The notes: a model not told the origin generated them from the sequence alone. Shown: positions 40,401 through 47,046, numbered from the stretch's first letter. The stretch: 57,705 nt of DNA from an uncultured Clostridia bacterium (GCA_947366545.1 CANBAL010000006.1:1-57705), one strand, 5' to 3'. Program-made: numbers and translations.

Positions 40401-41026
40401 CCGAAAAATCTTTGACACCTACCTCGCGAACAGCCATGACTCAAGACAAAATCAATATTGTTAAATCAGCACGCTTTACTAATCTTGCAAACAAACTTGC
40501 ACAAGTTACTAAGTACTATGTGGCTAATATTAAAGAAGGCGTAGGTGAAAATCAAAAGAATTACTACTATCAAGTTGATAAGCAGTATAAAGTTTCTCCA
40601 AACGTTTTATCAATGGATACTGGTGCCAACAACAAAGTAGTTACAGATTATGATGTAGAAAAAAATGGTTATGGTGACGGCAAACATCGTTATACTATTG
40701 AGGTTGCTAACTGGATGCAAGATGCTAAACTTCAATTTAGTGATAATGAAGGCACGCTTCAAGACCTAAATCTTATCGCAAATTTACTTCCACATCTAAA
40801 ATTTGAAATTACACAAGATGCCCATGCATCAGGTGCCGCAACAGTAGATGCGAATGGTACGATTACAACGTTGGAGACTTTCAGAATAAGCGAGTATATT
40901 GCGGTATCAATCTATGTCAAAGCATCGGGAATTGACGGACAGTTTAGCGAAACAGCAACCAGTGACCATTTCTTAGGTACAATCTATTTTACTCTTGGAT
41001 CAACCACCGAGGTGCCAGCAGCATGA
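31421..41026 (+). CDS. giant membrane-anchored surface protein, 3,201 aa
   Basis: The N-terminus is a short Lys-rich stretch followed by one hydrophobic helix (about residues 10-32, TIVVIIFSVIAVAGVTVGGV), either an uncleaved anchor or a signal peptide. The remaining about 3,160 residues are Thr/Asn/Asp-rich and beta-strand-like, in repeated Ig-like stretches (for example SNAISVSGQTFSFPADGTATL), with no catalytic motif recognised. No LPxTG or C-terminal anchor is present, so the chain would be held by its N-terminus. The ATG is chosen because AGGAG lies 7 nt upstream; a GTG at 31415 is in frame but worse placed. The stop overlaps the cls start (ATGA). An in-frame 12-bp tandem duplication lies at 34604-34627. 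Role in adhesion or envelope structure is inferred. Confidence 0.85.
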   Translation: MKKKWAVWKTIVVIIFSVIAVAGVTVGGVYLARGGFGEAKISPESISFDFTDGSFNDSKNQLEVSDDTVEKLKLVINTPTQYVTEKTVNLDFDSETKVINRTNKTISDNCITVPLTVNIGEPFAISLNKEALKRNGVEITDAEGLVLWTRGGISNLKATTTNNKSASLKVAVDVPVYDISVTLHDEDGTAVEEITEGKTFTARANFFPEVSRYQYSDSGEGAREKLAYFEAQGTSEVTFGYDNGAYFMAGNPKAENKIVGYAFRSAYAQAEFLSRFDETVSAADIYDSCLKYLSSNAGAKDRADNLNSPANIKINEANLSSFVVGNGGHTFQNMYSGRKYTLTMQNAGEDNYIDAVINSQDGELDSMLRKVAINFTYLVGGVETEVTDDILRITDAFDNPLTSVKVGEKTYYFADTIAHPKYSGWTLFTNGIYTFRLNVALLEEEAGVFRITKINGSEAKDFLSIEVQTGAEKSVSWANKNTIPMTLDYNGSNMLPDTYTFNKDDIDIPETNMYKNPIFFAYFGNTEKADGETEEDVAKRMLAKYDAARSGKYRVGTQEFELFALEGYDLTVSDIGEFEIFFATFMSGQYDKDGKYILVRTSDSRSVKVSKTLYEDSIGEASVTVVNKDGIEVPLGEGERNYYLPEGTTNKIKISFTVNENSWLTFKEQIEAGKISLDVLDRANNSITRTLFRIENINDRWYSLVEDGYRVEFILLVNNSLGLEGDVLINSVVLSDETSGETWAKPVASKGINIYTPQVKEVAFNPNVYNNDSPITVTQRLTNEGGGIEIAYADQNGDDATATDIQSFIRNAIAIVTVTDQHDRTDTISSWQFRTDNSNAISVSGQTFSFPADGTATLWVVCRGVPSTRTLTFDISSVGIQKITKAPSPFTANNNQEDNHDLTQINLSKYGKEGATITLRDLFKLYTDTSESADPFAKFTIVPDQTALSSLEDYDALFGDDLFGNDGMISLQGSNQDVTALHINKGFALNSPALRFKIVITDTKQEIPLSITILSNEYVERTTNNLGADVYAQYPVSIGEGKIVKYDKDADEEDATLVSKIIAGEIAGEIYDESTGIVVGTLDSDGNFIFNDFWDESTKDYRIKLDFGGGNKYTLSYTVEATVNRNIKINDKQQTYSIIKHYNAPVSDYFEIVREKGTAEFAEGVTRTISVASESYITLVDGRLRVQNTPMFDYNQTTRTQKFTFSVNDISLGERDLVYKTGLSYDTVASGIKLGGSSAKVESFTQQEVNYILTESKTWNLDGSIADDNTYSFDILPRYPNLGLDQRDYYTTNEIEDENGQRVKQITFNGDQAIRGLGDERSFLIVQVRQSNKAIAFMKVPLLISNIGMDFVSYSDSENNTLENALMSPNGLQTKGVYQEVNAGQIYSIAKLAASASSTKEFNFGFIYADNIKDSISLSVEPVGEYDNALFKRFITNENGFDISLNHMSKDIPNAYLGLKLTISKYNNFSLYFLLKVNGDTTVESPVYAYNGDKEYLTIDAVNENCRIDLNEKFGNETLHSGETRYNIKVGENSNPDLKYTYNYSIEIPSLAVGENPKDYIEVGFEGDIATFTMRQRVQDAEVTVTRVYCGGQGDEELSVVGGEISYVFMINGGHDYTLNYSNYGENEPVISGANATWTVASSGATQSEQSVIVKIKEGATIGDGELSHHVYSNEEGVNIADLATITYENDKLSITRAGYLDKDHTIYVNFYTTEGAIGTLTINLPASATAALKSEEDRTINAGTDLELNHFVSGFKMDGSDYEGTFTITEVTVSEEGKDIFSFDEENKLFKFFSSINDLSFTLTVTGKFGENQSFTFDIPVKVKANLTRTDKEPIVEGSPELVYIGDEDPTQAGDDRVIEVSKLYSGSDATNLIAKYSWPGNEYIVEGSNVEATDNRINITTNAVPSNTRVEVAITVSLYNSLAATSPYKTFTVNYSFLIVPNTKIIFNYPKVNNDDEEKKEYLSSGATFADASGFFNSKALFAEGNRLAFTDNAGNTTTTPTFTAKIQSLQNATIRYNGGTLTAEDGNNILYDNLDKNKIINLENITFEISDASMDSNINILIESNKVAKVYQIGLISRALSLDIKQANDSDGVETFYVENLTQETGTQIFADYRLAEFTVGNINSTYLGNYVIAFNKGGIVKTANIKLTENSREKTLYVDMNESLDGYEYFATYKDSYDEKNIIDNSLIYSSNPHLTSRLQMTYAGKSVDYDKFSDVLQTGSDNLSTMPLNMDTKKIDNTQQVKNFQFTLNNGQIDIDPENSANTTNSVYTFSNVYNYKTSIDIDVENKGAIHYHNIRVNQTLSIISDMEIKNPSTGSLINAKGKNYTLDVVRVGIDDNDTATAANALGITDDSKYPNWTKPYYLDTDHPYLRVSRKLDGTTETNDYNVLGLGANNEGNFVALKITYTVTVGDKPIHKDFYVMYKVVSDYKIEYDQTSNIDNQGTLPVNADIIKKYAQKPATAEGVAEGEPVYTLNVAGGTDAANPNFVTVKHTQGLYDGDPNLGKDVAARDFTYTLTLDTTRDKDNTQYNIAQNVKSKFGLFDTSDLPTGWTRTDEKVYKWKYDATKDATSLAFEKVAKVIFAQQSYILEAVDSYGFKFQVRFALMSDGDTVPQAMESGKFEIIEGRPFDIGVVYEYLTATDTTNGSQTTINISSTKGNQILGTSDYQVINLTNIKAYGFDKDYTLGEKAYFAVDGNNYKVKEGTNYVLSNDAAQYLIRPEFADVTVNRIYFTRNGEKCGEVAFTTGNTDTTKNTNNSLATYKKMQDEDTRTDLYFASDIFRNPKENYIMPTLDSDIYGTSSQVDVVMMIELQYQVGSIIETYTVPVNIKVTRNYRFVDGEKTIVRDGEAFNISEYIKCTDAAGEEIKEPTTTTDTDTTTETITKSVQYYDDTLIVALPYQGSVTFDVTLTRDGNEINKITETVDNSSGFADIQTRSLSQLLKTTIRPSDTITVDNIKSGSGQIDDNHYGYYISFAGEAICKTSAEDDNAEKSLTPTSRTAMTQDKINIVKSARFTNLANKLAQVTKYYVANIKEGVGENQKNYYYQVDKQYKVSPNVLSMDTGANNKVVTDYDVEKNGYGDGKHRYTIEVANWMQDAKLQFSDNEGTLQDLNLIANLLPHLKFEITQDAHASGAATVDANGTITTLETFRISEYIAVSIYVKASGIDGQFSETATSDHFLGTIYFTLGSTTEVPAA

Positions 41027-42474
41027 GTTGGTTTACGATATTAATTACAGTAATCGCCTCATTAAATTTCTTCATGCTTATAGTAATGGTGTTTTTGGAA
41101 AAAAAGAAGCCGCAATCCATAGGTGCATGGATTGCCCTTCTTACTTTCCTACCAATAATCGGCTTTTTAATTTATGTTATATTTGGCAGTGGACTTAGCC
41201 CACATGTCAGACGGATGATTAAGAAGAAGGCGATATCTGAACATGATATTATCAGAAATATTGATGGCATCCAAACCTTAGAGGAGGCCAAAACAGACGG
41301 CTTATATAAAGCAGATAGAGAACTTTTAACCCTGTGTTATAACAGCGGAAGTTATCCCTGCCCAGGGAATAGCGCGAAGATATATAATAGTGGTAAAGAA
41401 AAACTTGCGGATTTAAAAAAAGATATTAAAAACGCAAAATACTCCATAAATATTGAATACTATATTTTTGCCAATGATAAAACTGGTAAAGAAGTCATGG
41501 AACTTTTATGTAAGCGTGCTAGAGAGGGCGTGGATGTTAAACTCATCTATGACTCCATAGGCTGTCGAAAAACTCCAAGAAGATTTTTCAAACGCCTTAC
41601 AAAGGCGGGCGGACAGGTGGCGGAGTTCTTTCCTCCAATGTTTCATATAAGGGCACTCAACCTCAAAGTAAATTATCGCAACCATAGAAAGATTGTGGTC
41701 ATAGATGGAATGGTGGCCTATACGGGCGGCATAAATATTCGTGATGACCATATGGGACTTCATAAGCGTCTCACTCCATGGCGCGACACTGCCATAAGAC
41801 TTGAAGGCAGCGGAGCATATGCCCTTCAAAATATTTTTTTAGATGATTGGAGATATTGCAAAAAAGACAATACCCCGCCAAGTGTATACCTAGAAAATGG
41901 CTATTTCCCAAAGGCACAAATTTATGGTGATGTCACCGTACAGGTGCTTTCCTCGGGGCCGGATTCCAACATTCAAAAAATCAAAGAAGTTTTTGTACAA
42001 CTTATCACTAATGCAAAATCAAGGGTTTACATTCAAACACCATATTTTGTACCGGATGATGTTTTTATCAGTGCTCTTCGTATAGCGGTTAAAAGTGGGG
42101 TGGATGTACGCATCATGGTACCCAACATTCCGGATAAGAGGTCTGTGTACCTTGTCACACTTTCCTATTTGAAAGAAATGGCAGAGGCAGGGATAAAAGT
42201 TTATCTGTATAATGGTTTTCTTCATAGCAAGACAATTCTTGTAGATGATAATAAATTATCAATAGGCACATGCAACACCGATAACCGTTCTTTCGGGCTT
42301 AACTTTGAAGATACAGCACTTTTGTATTCTACGTCGTTAAATGCGCAGTATGCCGAAGCCTTTGCAAAGGATATTAAAAAAAGTTATGAGGTCGGGGAGA
42401 GTTATTTTAAAAAGAAGAGATGGCTTACACGATTCTTGCAGGCAATATTCAGGCTCTTGTCAGCGTTTTTCTAA
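41023..42474 (+). CDS. cls: cardiolipin synthase (phospholipase D family)
   Basis: The 483-aa enzyme has two N-terminal membrane segments (about residues 4-25 and 33-55) and two HKD motifs: H221-RKIVVID with a following GG-N, and H401-SKTILVD with TCNTDNRS. This is the standard Cls layout and length; it condenses phosphatidylglycerol molecules to cardiolipin at the membrane. Its ATG overlaps the TGA of the giant surface gene by 4 nt, so translation is probably coupled. A terminator follows at once. The coupling with a giant surface protein is unusual. Confidence 0.93.
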   Translation: MSWFTILITVIASLNFFMLIVMVFLEKKKPQSIGAWIALLTFLPIIGFLIYVIFGSGLSPHVRRMIKKKAISEHDIIRNIDGIQTLEEAKTDGLYKADRELLTLCYNSGSYPCPGNSAKIYNSGKEKLADLKKDIKNAKYSINIEYYIFANDKTGKEVMELLCKRAREGVDVKLIYDSIGCRKTPRRFFKRLTKAGGQVAEFFPPMFHIRALNLKVNYRNHRKIVVIDGMVAYTGGINIRDDHMGLHKRLTPWRDTAIRLEGSGAYALQNIFLDDWRYCKKDNTPPSVYLENGYFPKAQIYGDVTVQVLSSGPDSNIQKIKEVFVQLITNAKSRVYIQTPYFVPDDVFISALRIAVKSGVDVRIMVPNIPDKRSVYLVTLSYLKEMAEAGIKVYLYNGFLHSKTILVDDNKLSIGTCNTDNRSFGLNFEDTALLYSTSLNAQYAEAFAKDIKKSYEVGESYFKKKRWLTRFLQAIFRLLSAFF

Positions 42475-42500
42475 AAAATGAGGCTTTTGCCTCTTTTTTT
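42473..42500 (+). terminator. terminator of giant gene-cls operon
   Basis: GAGGC (42480-42484), loop TTTT, GCCTC (42489-42493), followed by seven T's; starts at the cls stop codon. Confidence 0.85.
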
Positions 42501-42511
42501 ATTAAAAAACA

Positions 42512-42540
42512 TTTACTTTTTGAAAATCTTTTGTTATAAT
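42512..42540 (+). promoter_or_regulatory. promoter of tRNA-Arg
   Basis: TTTACT (42512-42517), 17-nt spacer, TATAAT (42535-42540), 22 nt before the tRNA. Confidence 0.65.
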
Positions 42541-42562
42541 ATAAGCCGTACAACCGAAGTAT

Positions 42563-42637
42563 GCGTTTGTGGTGAAATGGATATCACGACGGTCTACGGA
42601 ACCGTTATTCTGGGTTCGAGTCCCGGCAGACGCACCA
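42563..42637 (+). tRNA. tRNA-Arg (anticodon ACG)
   Basis: Acceptor stem GCGTTTG pairs with CAGACGC (one G-U). Anticodon stem ACGGT/ACCGT encloses the loop CTACGGA, giving anticodon ACG. The T arm CTGGG-TTCGAGT-CCCGG is intact and CCA is encoded. Confidence 0.95.
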
Positions 42638-42666
42638 AAAAAGCCTTCTCAAAGGAAGGCTTTTTT
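42637..42666. terminator. bidirectional terminator between tRNA-Arg and Nudix gene
   Basis: AAAAAAGCCTTC (42637-42648) pairs with GAAGGCTTTTTT (42655-42666) across a 6-nt loop. Confidence 0.85.
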
Positions 42667-42671
42667 ATTGT

Positions 42672-43133
42672 TTATATATCCAGTTCTTCATTCATTTCTT
42701 GATTATCGTCTCTTACAGGCGCCCAACTGCCTCTTAATGCTTGCCTAACAAACCCTTTGCCGAGCAGGAATACATTGTCAAGATCTTTTAATAGTACCCA
42801 GCGGGGTTCATAGTAGTTGTCAGGGCTGTTTTCCTGTAATTCTTCTCCACTAAGTGGTGGCAAATCTTCAAATTCGGCGTCACATAAATAAAATATTGCT
42901 CTTCCCATAGTACGGGAATAGTCATGCCCAAGATAACCTTTAATTTTTATATCAAGTCCCAGTTCTTCCTTAAGTTCTCGTCTTACGGCCACTTTGCTTG
43001 TTTCATCCTGTTCCAGTTTTCCACCGGGTATAGTGTAATACTCTTTTGTTAATCCGCAAGATAAAACTTGGCGTCTAAACATGGTTAAAAGTTTATCGCC
43101 TTTAATGATTATAGCCCTTGAACTTACCTTCAT
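42672..43133 (-). CDS. Nudix hydrolase
   Basis: The 153-aa protein carries a complete Nudix box (G-x5-E-x7-REL-x-EELGL, about residues 38-60), which binds metal and hydrolyses nucleoside diphosphates linked to another group. The substrate cannot be deduced; the early part (SSRAIIIKGDKLLTMFR) fits the MutT-like group. It has its own promoter and ends at the terminator shared with tRNA-Arg. The neighbouring cysteine-synthase-like gene upstream on the same strand may or may not be co-transcribed. Confidence 0.9.
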   Translation of the reverse strand: MKVSSRAIIIKGDKLLTMFRRQVLSCGLTKEYYTIPGGKLEQDETSKVAVRRELKEELGLDIKIKGYLGHDYSRTMGRAIFYLCDAEFEDLPPLSGEELQENSPDNYYEPRWVLLKDLDNVFLLGKGFVRQALRGSWAPVRDDNQEMNEELDI

Positions 43134-43151
43134 AACCCTACCTCTTGTCTA

Positions 43152-43180
43152 ATTATACAACAAGTCAACAAGGTTTTCAA
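43152..43180 (-). promoter_or_regulatory. promoter of Nudix gene
   Basis: On the minus strand: TTGAAA (43180-43175), 17-nt spacer, TATAAT (43157-43152), about 18 nt before the ATG. Confidence 0.7.
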
Positions 43181-43194
43181 TATTTTTTTTGAAA

Positions 43195-44145
43195 TTAACG
43201 CGCAACAGAAAATGATAAAAGTTCAATTTTATCTACAAGTTCGCTGTGCATAGGCTTTGAAAGGTCTGTAGATAAGTATTTTTTGTTGTCGTCGGGAAGA
43301 AGGGTGATAATGTTATCAATCCCAGAAAGCACACCGCCTAAAAAGTTCGCACCGCTGGAAATTCCCACCCCAAGTCCTAAATCGTGGGCGAGTTTTTGTG
43401 CCATAACAATGGCATCATCACTTTTGACGCTTATAATTTCATCTATAATTTCTGCATGATAATTTTCTGGCACAATGTGATCGGCAAGACCTTGTATTTT
43501 GTGCTTACCCTTCAAATCATTTTGTGAAAGAAGTTTGCTCTCCTCTGGCTCAAGTGCAATCACTTTTGTTTCATATTTTTCCTTTAGATATCCTCCAATG
43601 CCACTTAGCGTGCCACCAGTACCGACACCTGATATAAACGCAGGAAATACCTTTGTTTGCCGTTCAATTTCTTTTGCAGTAGAATTTTCATGTGCCAAAA
43701 TATTGACTTTGTTCTCAAATTGCAAGGGTAGAAAAGCACCCTTTTGCCCAAATTCTCTTGCTTTTTCAAAGGCCTCTTCAAAACTGTCGGTAAGTACAAG
43801 AGATGCCCCGTACATAGAAAGTAGTTTTTTCCGCTCTTCACTCATAAACTTAGGCATACAAATAATGGTTTCTATTCCCAAATAGTTTGCAATCCAAACA
43901 AGAGATAACCCCATGTTTCCACTAGTAGTTTCGCATATTGCTTGCCCTTCATGAAGTTCTCCCTTTAAAATTGCATTTTCAAGCATATATAGCGCTGGCC
44001 GATCTTTTATACTGCCACTAGGGTTCATCCACTCTGCTTTGCACTGAACGATAGCGGTTTTTCCATTATAGCGATACTTTACGTTTATAAGAGGTGTATT
44101 ACCGATAAATTTTTTAAGTTCATGAATTTTGTCTTCTAATTTCAT
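43195..44145 (-). CDS. PLP-dependent cysteine synthase-family enzyme
   Basis: The 316-aa protein has the fold-type II motifs of O-acetylserine sulfhydrylase and cystathionine beta-synthase: the PLP-lysine region NPSGSIKDR (about residues 41-49), the substrate loop TTSGNMG, the phosphate-binding GTGGTLSGIGGYLKE, and SSGANF near the end. CysK normally has TSGNTG, so Met in place of Thr may indicate another substrate. It probably makes cysteine or a related amino acid. No Shine-Dalgarno is seen, and the ATG is only 5 nt after a -10 box. Upstream it diverges from the HAD gene. Confidence 0.85.
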   Translation of the reverse strand: MKLEDKIHELKKFIGNTPLINVKYRYNGKTAIVQCKAEWMNPSGSIKDRPALYMLENAILKGELHEGQAICETTSGNMGLSLVWIANYLGIETIICMPKFMSEERKKLLSMYGASLVLTDSFEEAFEKAREFGQKGAFLPLQFENKVNILAHENSTAKEIERQTKVFPAFISGVGTGGTLSGIGGYLKEKYETKVIALEPEESKLLSQNDLKGKHKIQGLADHIVPENYHAEIIDEIISVKSDDAIVMAQKLAHDLGLGVGISSGANFLGGVLSGIDNIITLLPDDNKKYLSTDLSKPMHSELVDKIELLSFSVAR

Positions 44146-44150
44146 ATTTT

Positions 44151-44180
44151 ATTATATTGCGAGGGCTTGTAAATTGACAA
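44151..44180 (-). promoter_or_regulatory. promoter of cysteine-synthase-like gene, possibly leaderless
   Basis: On the minus strand: TTGTCA (44180-44175), 18-nt spacer, TATAAT (44156-44151). The A of the ATG (44145) falls at the expected transcription start. Confidence 0.55.
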
Positions 44181-44190
44181 AAATTGCTTA

Positions 44191-44219
44191 TTGACAGGGG
44201 CGCAGTAAAATGTTAATAT
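44191..44219 (+). promoter_or_regulatory. promoter of HAD gene
   Basis: TTGACA (44191-44196), 17-nt spacer, TAATAT (44214-44219); back-to-back with the promoter of the minus-strand gene. Confidence 0.75.
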
Positions 44220-44236
44220 TGGGTAGGAGAAAAAAT

Positions 44237-44812
44237 ATGCATATATTTACTGATTTAGATGGTACATTATATAACACTGGTGATGCCTTAAACGGGGATA
44301 CTGTGTACCATATTTTAACGGCAGAATTGCATGCACCCTTATTTGATAATGCAAAAGCAGTGCTTGAAGATTTTACAAAACAAGGTCATATTTGTATAGT
44401 ACTCACTGCACGCGGACTAATAGATGATGAGGAAGTGGGTATTACTAAGTCGAAATTAAAAGATGATGGTTTAATATGGTGTGAGGGAAAGGAATGTTTA
44501 ATATATGGCATGATTGATCATTGCAGTATTAAGTATTCTGGAATCAAGCATTTCTACACAAATTATTATAATAAAAGCGTCGATAAAGCGAATTCAATCT
44601 TTATCGACGATGATATTAGGCAGGTAATAAATGTTGCATCAAATGGCATTCAATCCGTACTTTTTACACCCGAAGGTGTAGAAATAAATAGGAAAGTGTT
44701 AAAAGAAATAAACAGATTAAATATCAAGATTGCAAAATCTTGGCTTGAATTTAAAGAGATAGTAGATGCTTCAAATTTAGCAAAGTTGCCAAAGTCCGAA
44801 GAACAGGATTAA
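44237..44812 (+). CDS. HAD-superfamily hydrolase
   Basis: The 191-aa protein starts with the HAD motif FTD6-L-D8-GT (nucleophile and acid Asp), followed by motif II (VLTARG) and motif IV-like IFIDDD near residue 127. It is a likely small phosphatase with unknown substrate. The start at 44237 is chosen because AGGAGA lies 6-7 nt upstream and the predicted promoter precludes the longer frame from 44210. Its end overlaps the convergent acetyltransferase gene by 4 nt. Confidence 0.78.
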   Translation: MHIFTDLDGTLYNTGDALNGDTVYHILTAELHAPLFDNAKAVLEDFTKQGHICIVLTARGLIDDEEVGITKSKLKDDGLIWCEGKECLIYGMIDHCSIKYSGIKHFYTNYYNKSVDKANSIFIDDDIRQVINVASNGIQSVLFTPEGVEINRKVLKEINRLNIKIAKSWLEFKEIVDASNLAKLPKSEEQD

Positions 44813-45336
44813 ATTTTTCTTATCACCCTTGCAGGGTTGCCATATGCAAGGCTGTTTTCAGGTATATCTTTGGTTACAACGCTTCCTGCACCTATAACAC
44901 TGCAGTCACCAATTTTGACTCCAGGCAGAATGGTAACATCACCTCCAATCCAACAGTGAGAGCCAATATACACCTCATTTGTGAAGCAAACCTTTGCTTC
45001 TCTTTCTTTGGCGTCAAGAGGGTGATACACTGTATATATTGAGCAGTTTGGGGCTATTCTCACATCATCTCCTATGAATATGTCTCCCATATCAAGTAGG
45101 GTGGCGCCATAGTTGATAAAAGAGTTTTTGCCGATATGGATTTTATTTCCTCTATCACAATAGAAGGGTGCAAGAATACGACTTCCCTCTCCAATGTCAC
45201 CTAAAAAGCCCTTTAGTTTTCGAAAATGTCCTCTAACATTAGCTGGACTCATTTTGTTATATTTCAATGTAAATTTTCTTGCTCTTATGTTTTCTGCCCT
45301 CAACTCTTCGTTAGAGCCGTTGTATGATTGTACCAT
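44809..45336 (-). CDS. hexapeptide-repeat sugar O-acetyltransferase (Maa/LacA type)
   Basis: The 175-aa protein has the N-terminal helical cap and the left-handed beta-helix of the maltose/galactoside acetyltransferase family: FYCDRGNKIHIGKNSFINYG, HPLD, IGSHCWIGGDVTILPGVKIG and VVTKDIPENSLAYGNPARVIRKI, all near-consensus. It transfers acetyl from acetyl-CoA to a sugar. The start at 45336 has GAGG 6 nt upstream; the longer frame begins with TTG and is unlikely. Confidence 0.88.
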   Translation of the reverse strand: MVQSYNGSNEELRAENIRARKFTLKYNKMSPANVRGHFRKLKGFLGDIGEGSRILAPFYCDRGNKIHIGKNSFINYGATLLDMGDIFIGDDVRIAPNCSIYTVYHPLDAKEREAKVCFTNEVYIGSHCWIGGDVTILPGVKIGDCSVIGAGSVVTKDIPENSLAYGNPARVIRKI

Positions 45337-45377
45337 TATCCACCTCAATTAATGTTCAACTTGCTAATTTCTATAAA

Positions 45378-45406
45378 ATTTTATCATACTTAAATAGTTT
45401 TTCCAA
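45378..45406 (-). promoter_or_regulatory. promoter of acetyltransferase gene
   Basis: On the minus strand: TTGGAA (45406-45401), 17-nt spacer, TAAAAT (45383-45378). Confidence 0.6.
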
Positions 45407-45480
45407 CTAAAACCAAGCCTAATAGTTTGTGTTTATTCTTATACTTATGATTTAGAAAATTCATAACACCCATATTTTGT

Positions 45481-45509
45481 TTGCAAATCTACGTGATTAC
45501 TTTTATACT
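45481..45509 (+). promoter_or_regulatory. promoter of P-loop gene
   Basis: TTGCAA (45481-45486), 17-nt spacer, TATACT (45504-45509); supports the start at 45552 over the frame's 45477 extension. Confidence 0.65.
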
Positions 45510-45551
45510 AAGTGTAAGCAAAAACCGTCAATTAAAAAAGGAAAAGAAAAA

Positions 45552-46145
45552 ATGAAAAATATATTGATTGCAGGAAGCCCAAGGAGCGGTAAGTCGCTTT
45601 TGTCTATGGAGATTAAAAGACAATTACCCAACTTAAATTTATTGTGCGTAGATGACCTAAGGGATGCAATACGGGCTACATACCATGTAGATTATAGGAA
45701 GAAAGAAAACGAAAAGGAATTAAATCGTTATTTTAGACAAGTGTATAAAGGTTGTTTAGATTTTAATAAACGCTATGTTGATGATGGCAATACATACTTT
45801 ATAATTGAGGGTACTAACTTTACTGTAGAAGAGGTGAAAAAGAATTATAACGATGGCAGCTGTCTTGTAATTTTTGTTGGGAAACCACAACTGACGGGGC
45901 AGGAGTACTTTTTGGATATGCGATCACGGGAGATCGTTTTTGATTCTTGGACGAAGAAACGTCCAGATAGCCTTTTAAGAAAGTGGGCATATGGTTACGC
46001 CGAAAAAAGTCGCAAAGATGAAATTGCATGTAAAAAGAATAATTGGCTCTATCTAGACACCTCATATAACCAAAATGAGACGCTAAAAAAGTTCGCAAAA
46101 GAGGTTAAATCTATCATGCTACAAAAAGACAAGCGCATTCTATAA
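45552..46145 (+). CDS. P-loop NTPase, possible small-molecule kinase
   Basis: The 197-aa protein has an N-terminal Walker A motif (AGSPRSGKS, about residues 6-14), a DDLRDA segment and IIEGTNF, an arrangement resembling nucleotide or small-molecule kinases of the AAA_33/zeta-toxin-like group. The substrate is unknown. AAGGAAAAG precedes the ATG. It lies between a divergent acetyltransferase and a peroxiredoxin with its own promoter, so is probably monocistronic. Confidence 0.7.
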   Translation: MKNILIAGSPRSGKSLLSMEIKRQLPNLNLLCVDDLRDAIRATYHVDYRKKENEKELNRYFRQVYKGCLDFNKRYVDDGNTYFIIEGTNFTVEEVKKNYNDGSCLVIFVGKPQLTGQEYFLDMRSREIVFDSWTKKRPDSLLRKWAYGYAEKSRKDEIACKKNNWLYLDTSYNQNETLKKFAKEVKSIMLQKDKRIL

Positions 46146-46182
46146 TATAGGAGTAATCAAAATTATATCTGCTGAAATTTTA

Positions 46183-46211
46183 TTGCTAAAATTTAAGAAA
46201 GGTAGTATAAT
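46183..46211 (+). promoter_or_regulatory. promoter of peroxiredoxin gene
   Basis: TTGCTA (46183-46188), 17-nt spacer, TATAAT (46206-46211). Confidence 0.75.
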
Positions 46212-46241
46212 TGATTTGTAATTTTAGGAGGAATAAAAATT

Positions 46242-46913
46242 ATGGAAGAAAAAATACATACAATGCCACTTATTGGTGAAAAAGCACCAGCATTTGAGGC
46301 GGTAACAACACAAGGGAAGATAAAATTTCCAGAAGATTATGCTGGTAAATGGGTTATCTTATTCTCTCATCCGGCAGACTTTACACCAGTTTGCACAACT
46401 GAATTTATGACCTTTGCATCTATGCTAAATGAGTTTAAGGCTTTAAATACTGAACTTATTGGTTTGTCAGTAGACTCTCTTTATTCACATATTGCATGGT
46501 TAAGAAAAATTCAAGAAATCAACTGGAACGGAATGAAAAATATTGAAGTTACATTCCCTCTTATTGAAGATATTAGAATGGAAGTCGCAAATAAATTTGG
46601 TATGATTCAACCGGGCGCATCAAACACTCAGGCTGTAAGAGCGGTTTTTGTGATTGACCCGCAAGGCATTATAAGGACAATATTGTATTATCCATTAAGC
46701 CTTGGTAGAAACTTTGATGAGATTAAGCGTATTGTAATTGCTCTGCAAACAGCAGATAAACTTAATTGTGCAACCCCAGCGAATTGGAAACCTGGCGATG
46801 ATGTAATAGTGCCAACTGCTGGTTCATGTGGTACCGCCAAGGAAAGGATGGAAAATCAAAGTGATGACCAATATTGCCTTGATTGGTTCCTTTGTTTCAA
46901 AAAGACTAAGTAA
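46242..46913 (+). CDS. peroxiredoxin, Prx6-like
   Basis: The 223-aa thiol peroxidase has the peroxidatic cysteine C51 in HPADFTPVCTTE, the conserved SVDSLYSHIAW region, and a long C-terminal domain with PANWKPGD, typical of the Prx6/archaeal-type group. A later cysteine in GSCGTAKERM could act in resolution. It reduces hydrogen peroxide and organic peroxides in the cytoplasm. TAGGAGG precedes the ATG. Monocistronic, with promoter and strong terminator. Confidence 0.92.
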   Translation: MEEKIHTMPLIGEKAPAFEAVTTQGKIKFPEDYAGKWVILFSHPADFTPVCTTEFMTFASMLNEFKALNTELIGLSVDSLYSHIAWLRKIQEINWNGMKNIEVTFPLIEDIRMEVANKFGMIQPGASNTQAVRAVFVIDPQGIIRTILYYPLSLGRNFDEIKRIVIALQTADKLNCATPANWKPGDDVIVPTAGSCGTAKERMENQSDDQYCLDWFLCFKKTK

Positions 46914-46940
46914 AATTTGAAAGTTAATTTTATTCATTAT

Positions 46941-46979
46941 AAAAACGAAGCTATGATTCATATCATAGCTTCGTTTTTA
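46941..46979. terminator. strong terminator after peroxiredoxin, symmetrical
   Basis: AACGAAGCTATGA pairs with TATCATAGCTTCGTT across a short loop, flanked by A's and T's (46941-46979). Confidence 0.9.
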
Positions 46980-47006
46980 TCGCATCAAGTATATTTAGTC
47001 TATTAA

Positions 47007-47019
47007 ACTTTTGGCGGAG
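47007..47019. repeat. direct repeat copy 1 of tRNA-Ser 3' end
   Basis: ACTTTTGGCGGAG. The same 13 bp recur at 50292-50304, and 11 bp (ACTTTTGGCGG) recur at 51212-51222, where they contain the CCA end of tRNA-Ser. The three copies share orientation. Confidence 0.8.
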
Positions 47020-47031
47020 AGCACAAGTTTT

Positions 47032-47046
47032 TATACGCACCCTTGT
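47032..47046. repeat. left inverted repeat of restriction cassette
   Basis: TATACGCACCCTTGT. Its inverted partner ACTAGGGTGCGTATA lies at 50273-50287, matching 14 of 15 positions. They bound a 3.26-kb unit that contains only the methyltransferase and endonuclease genes. Confidence 0.7.
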
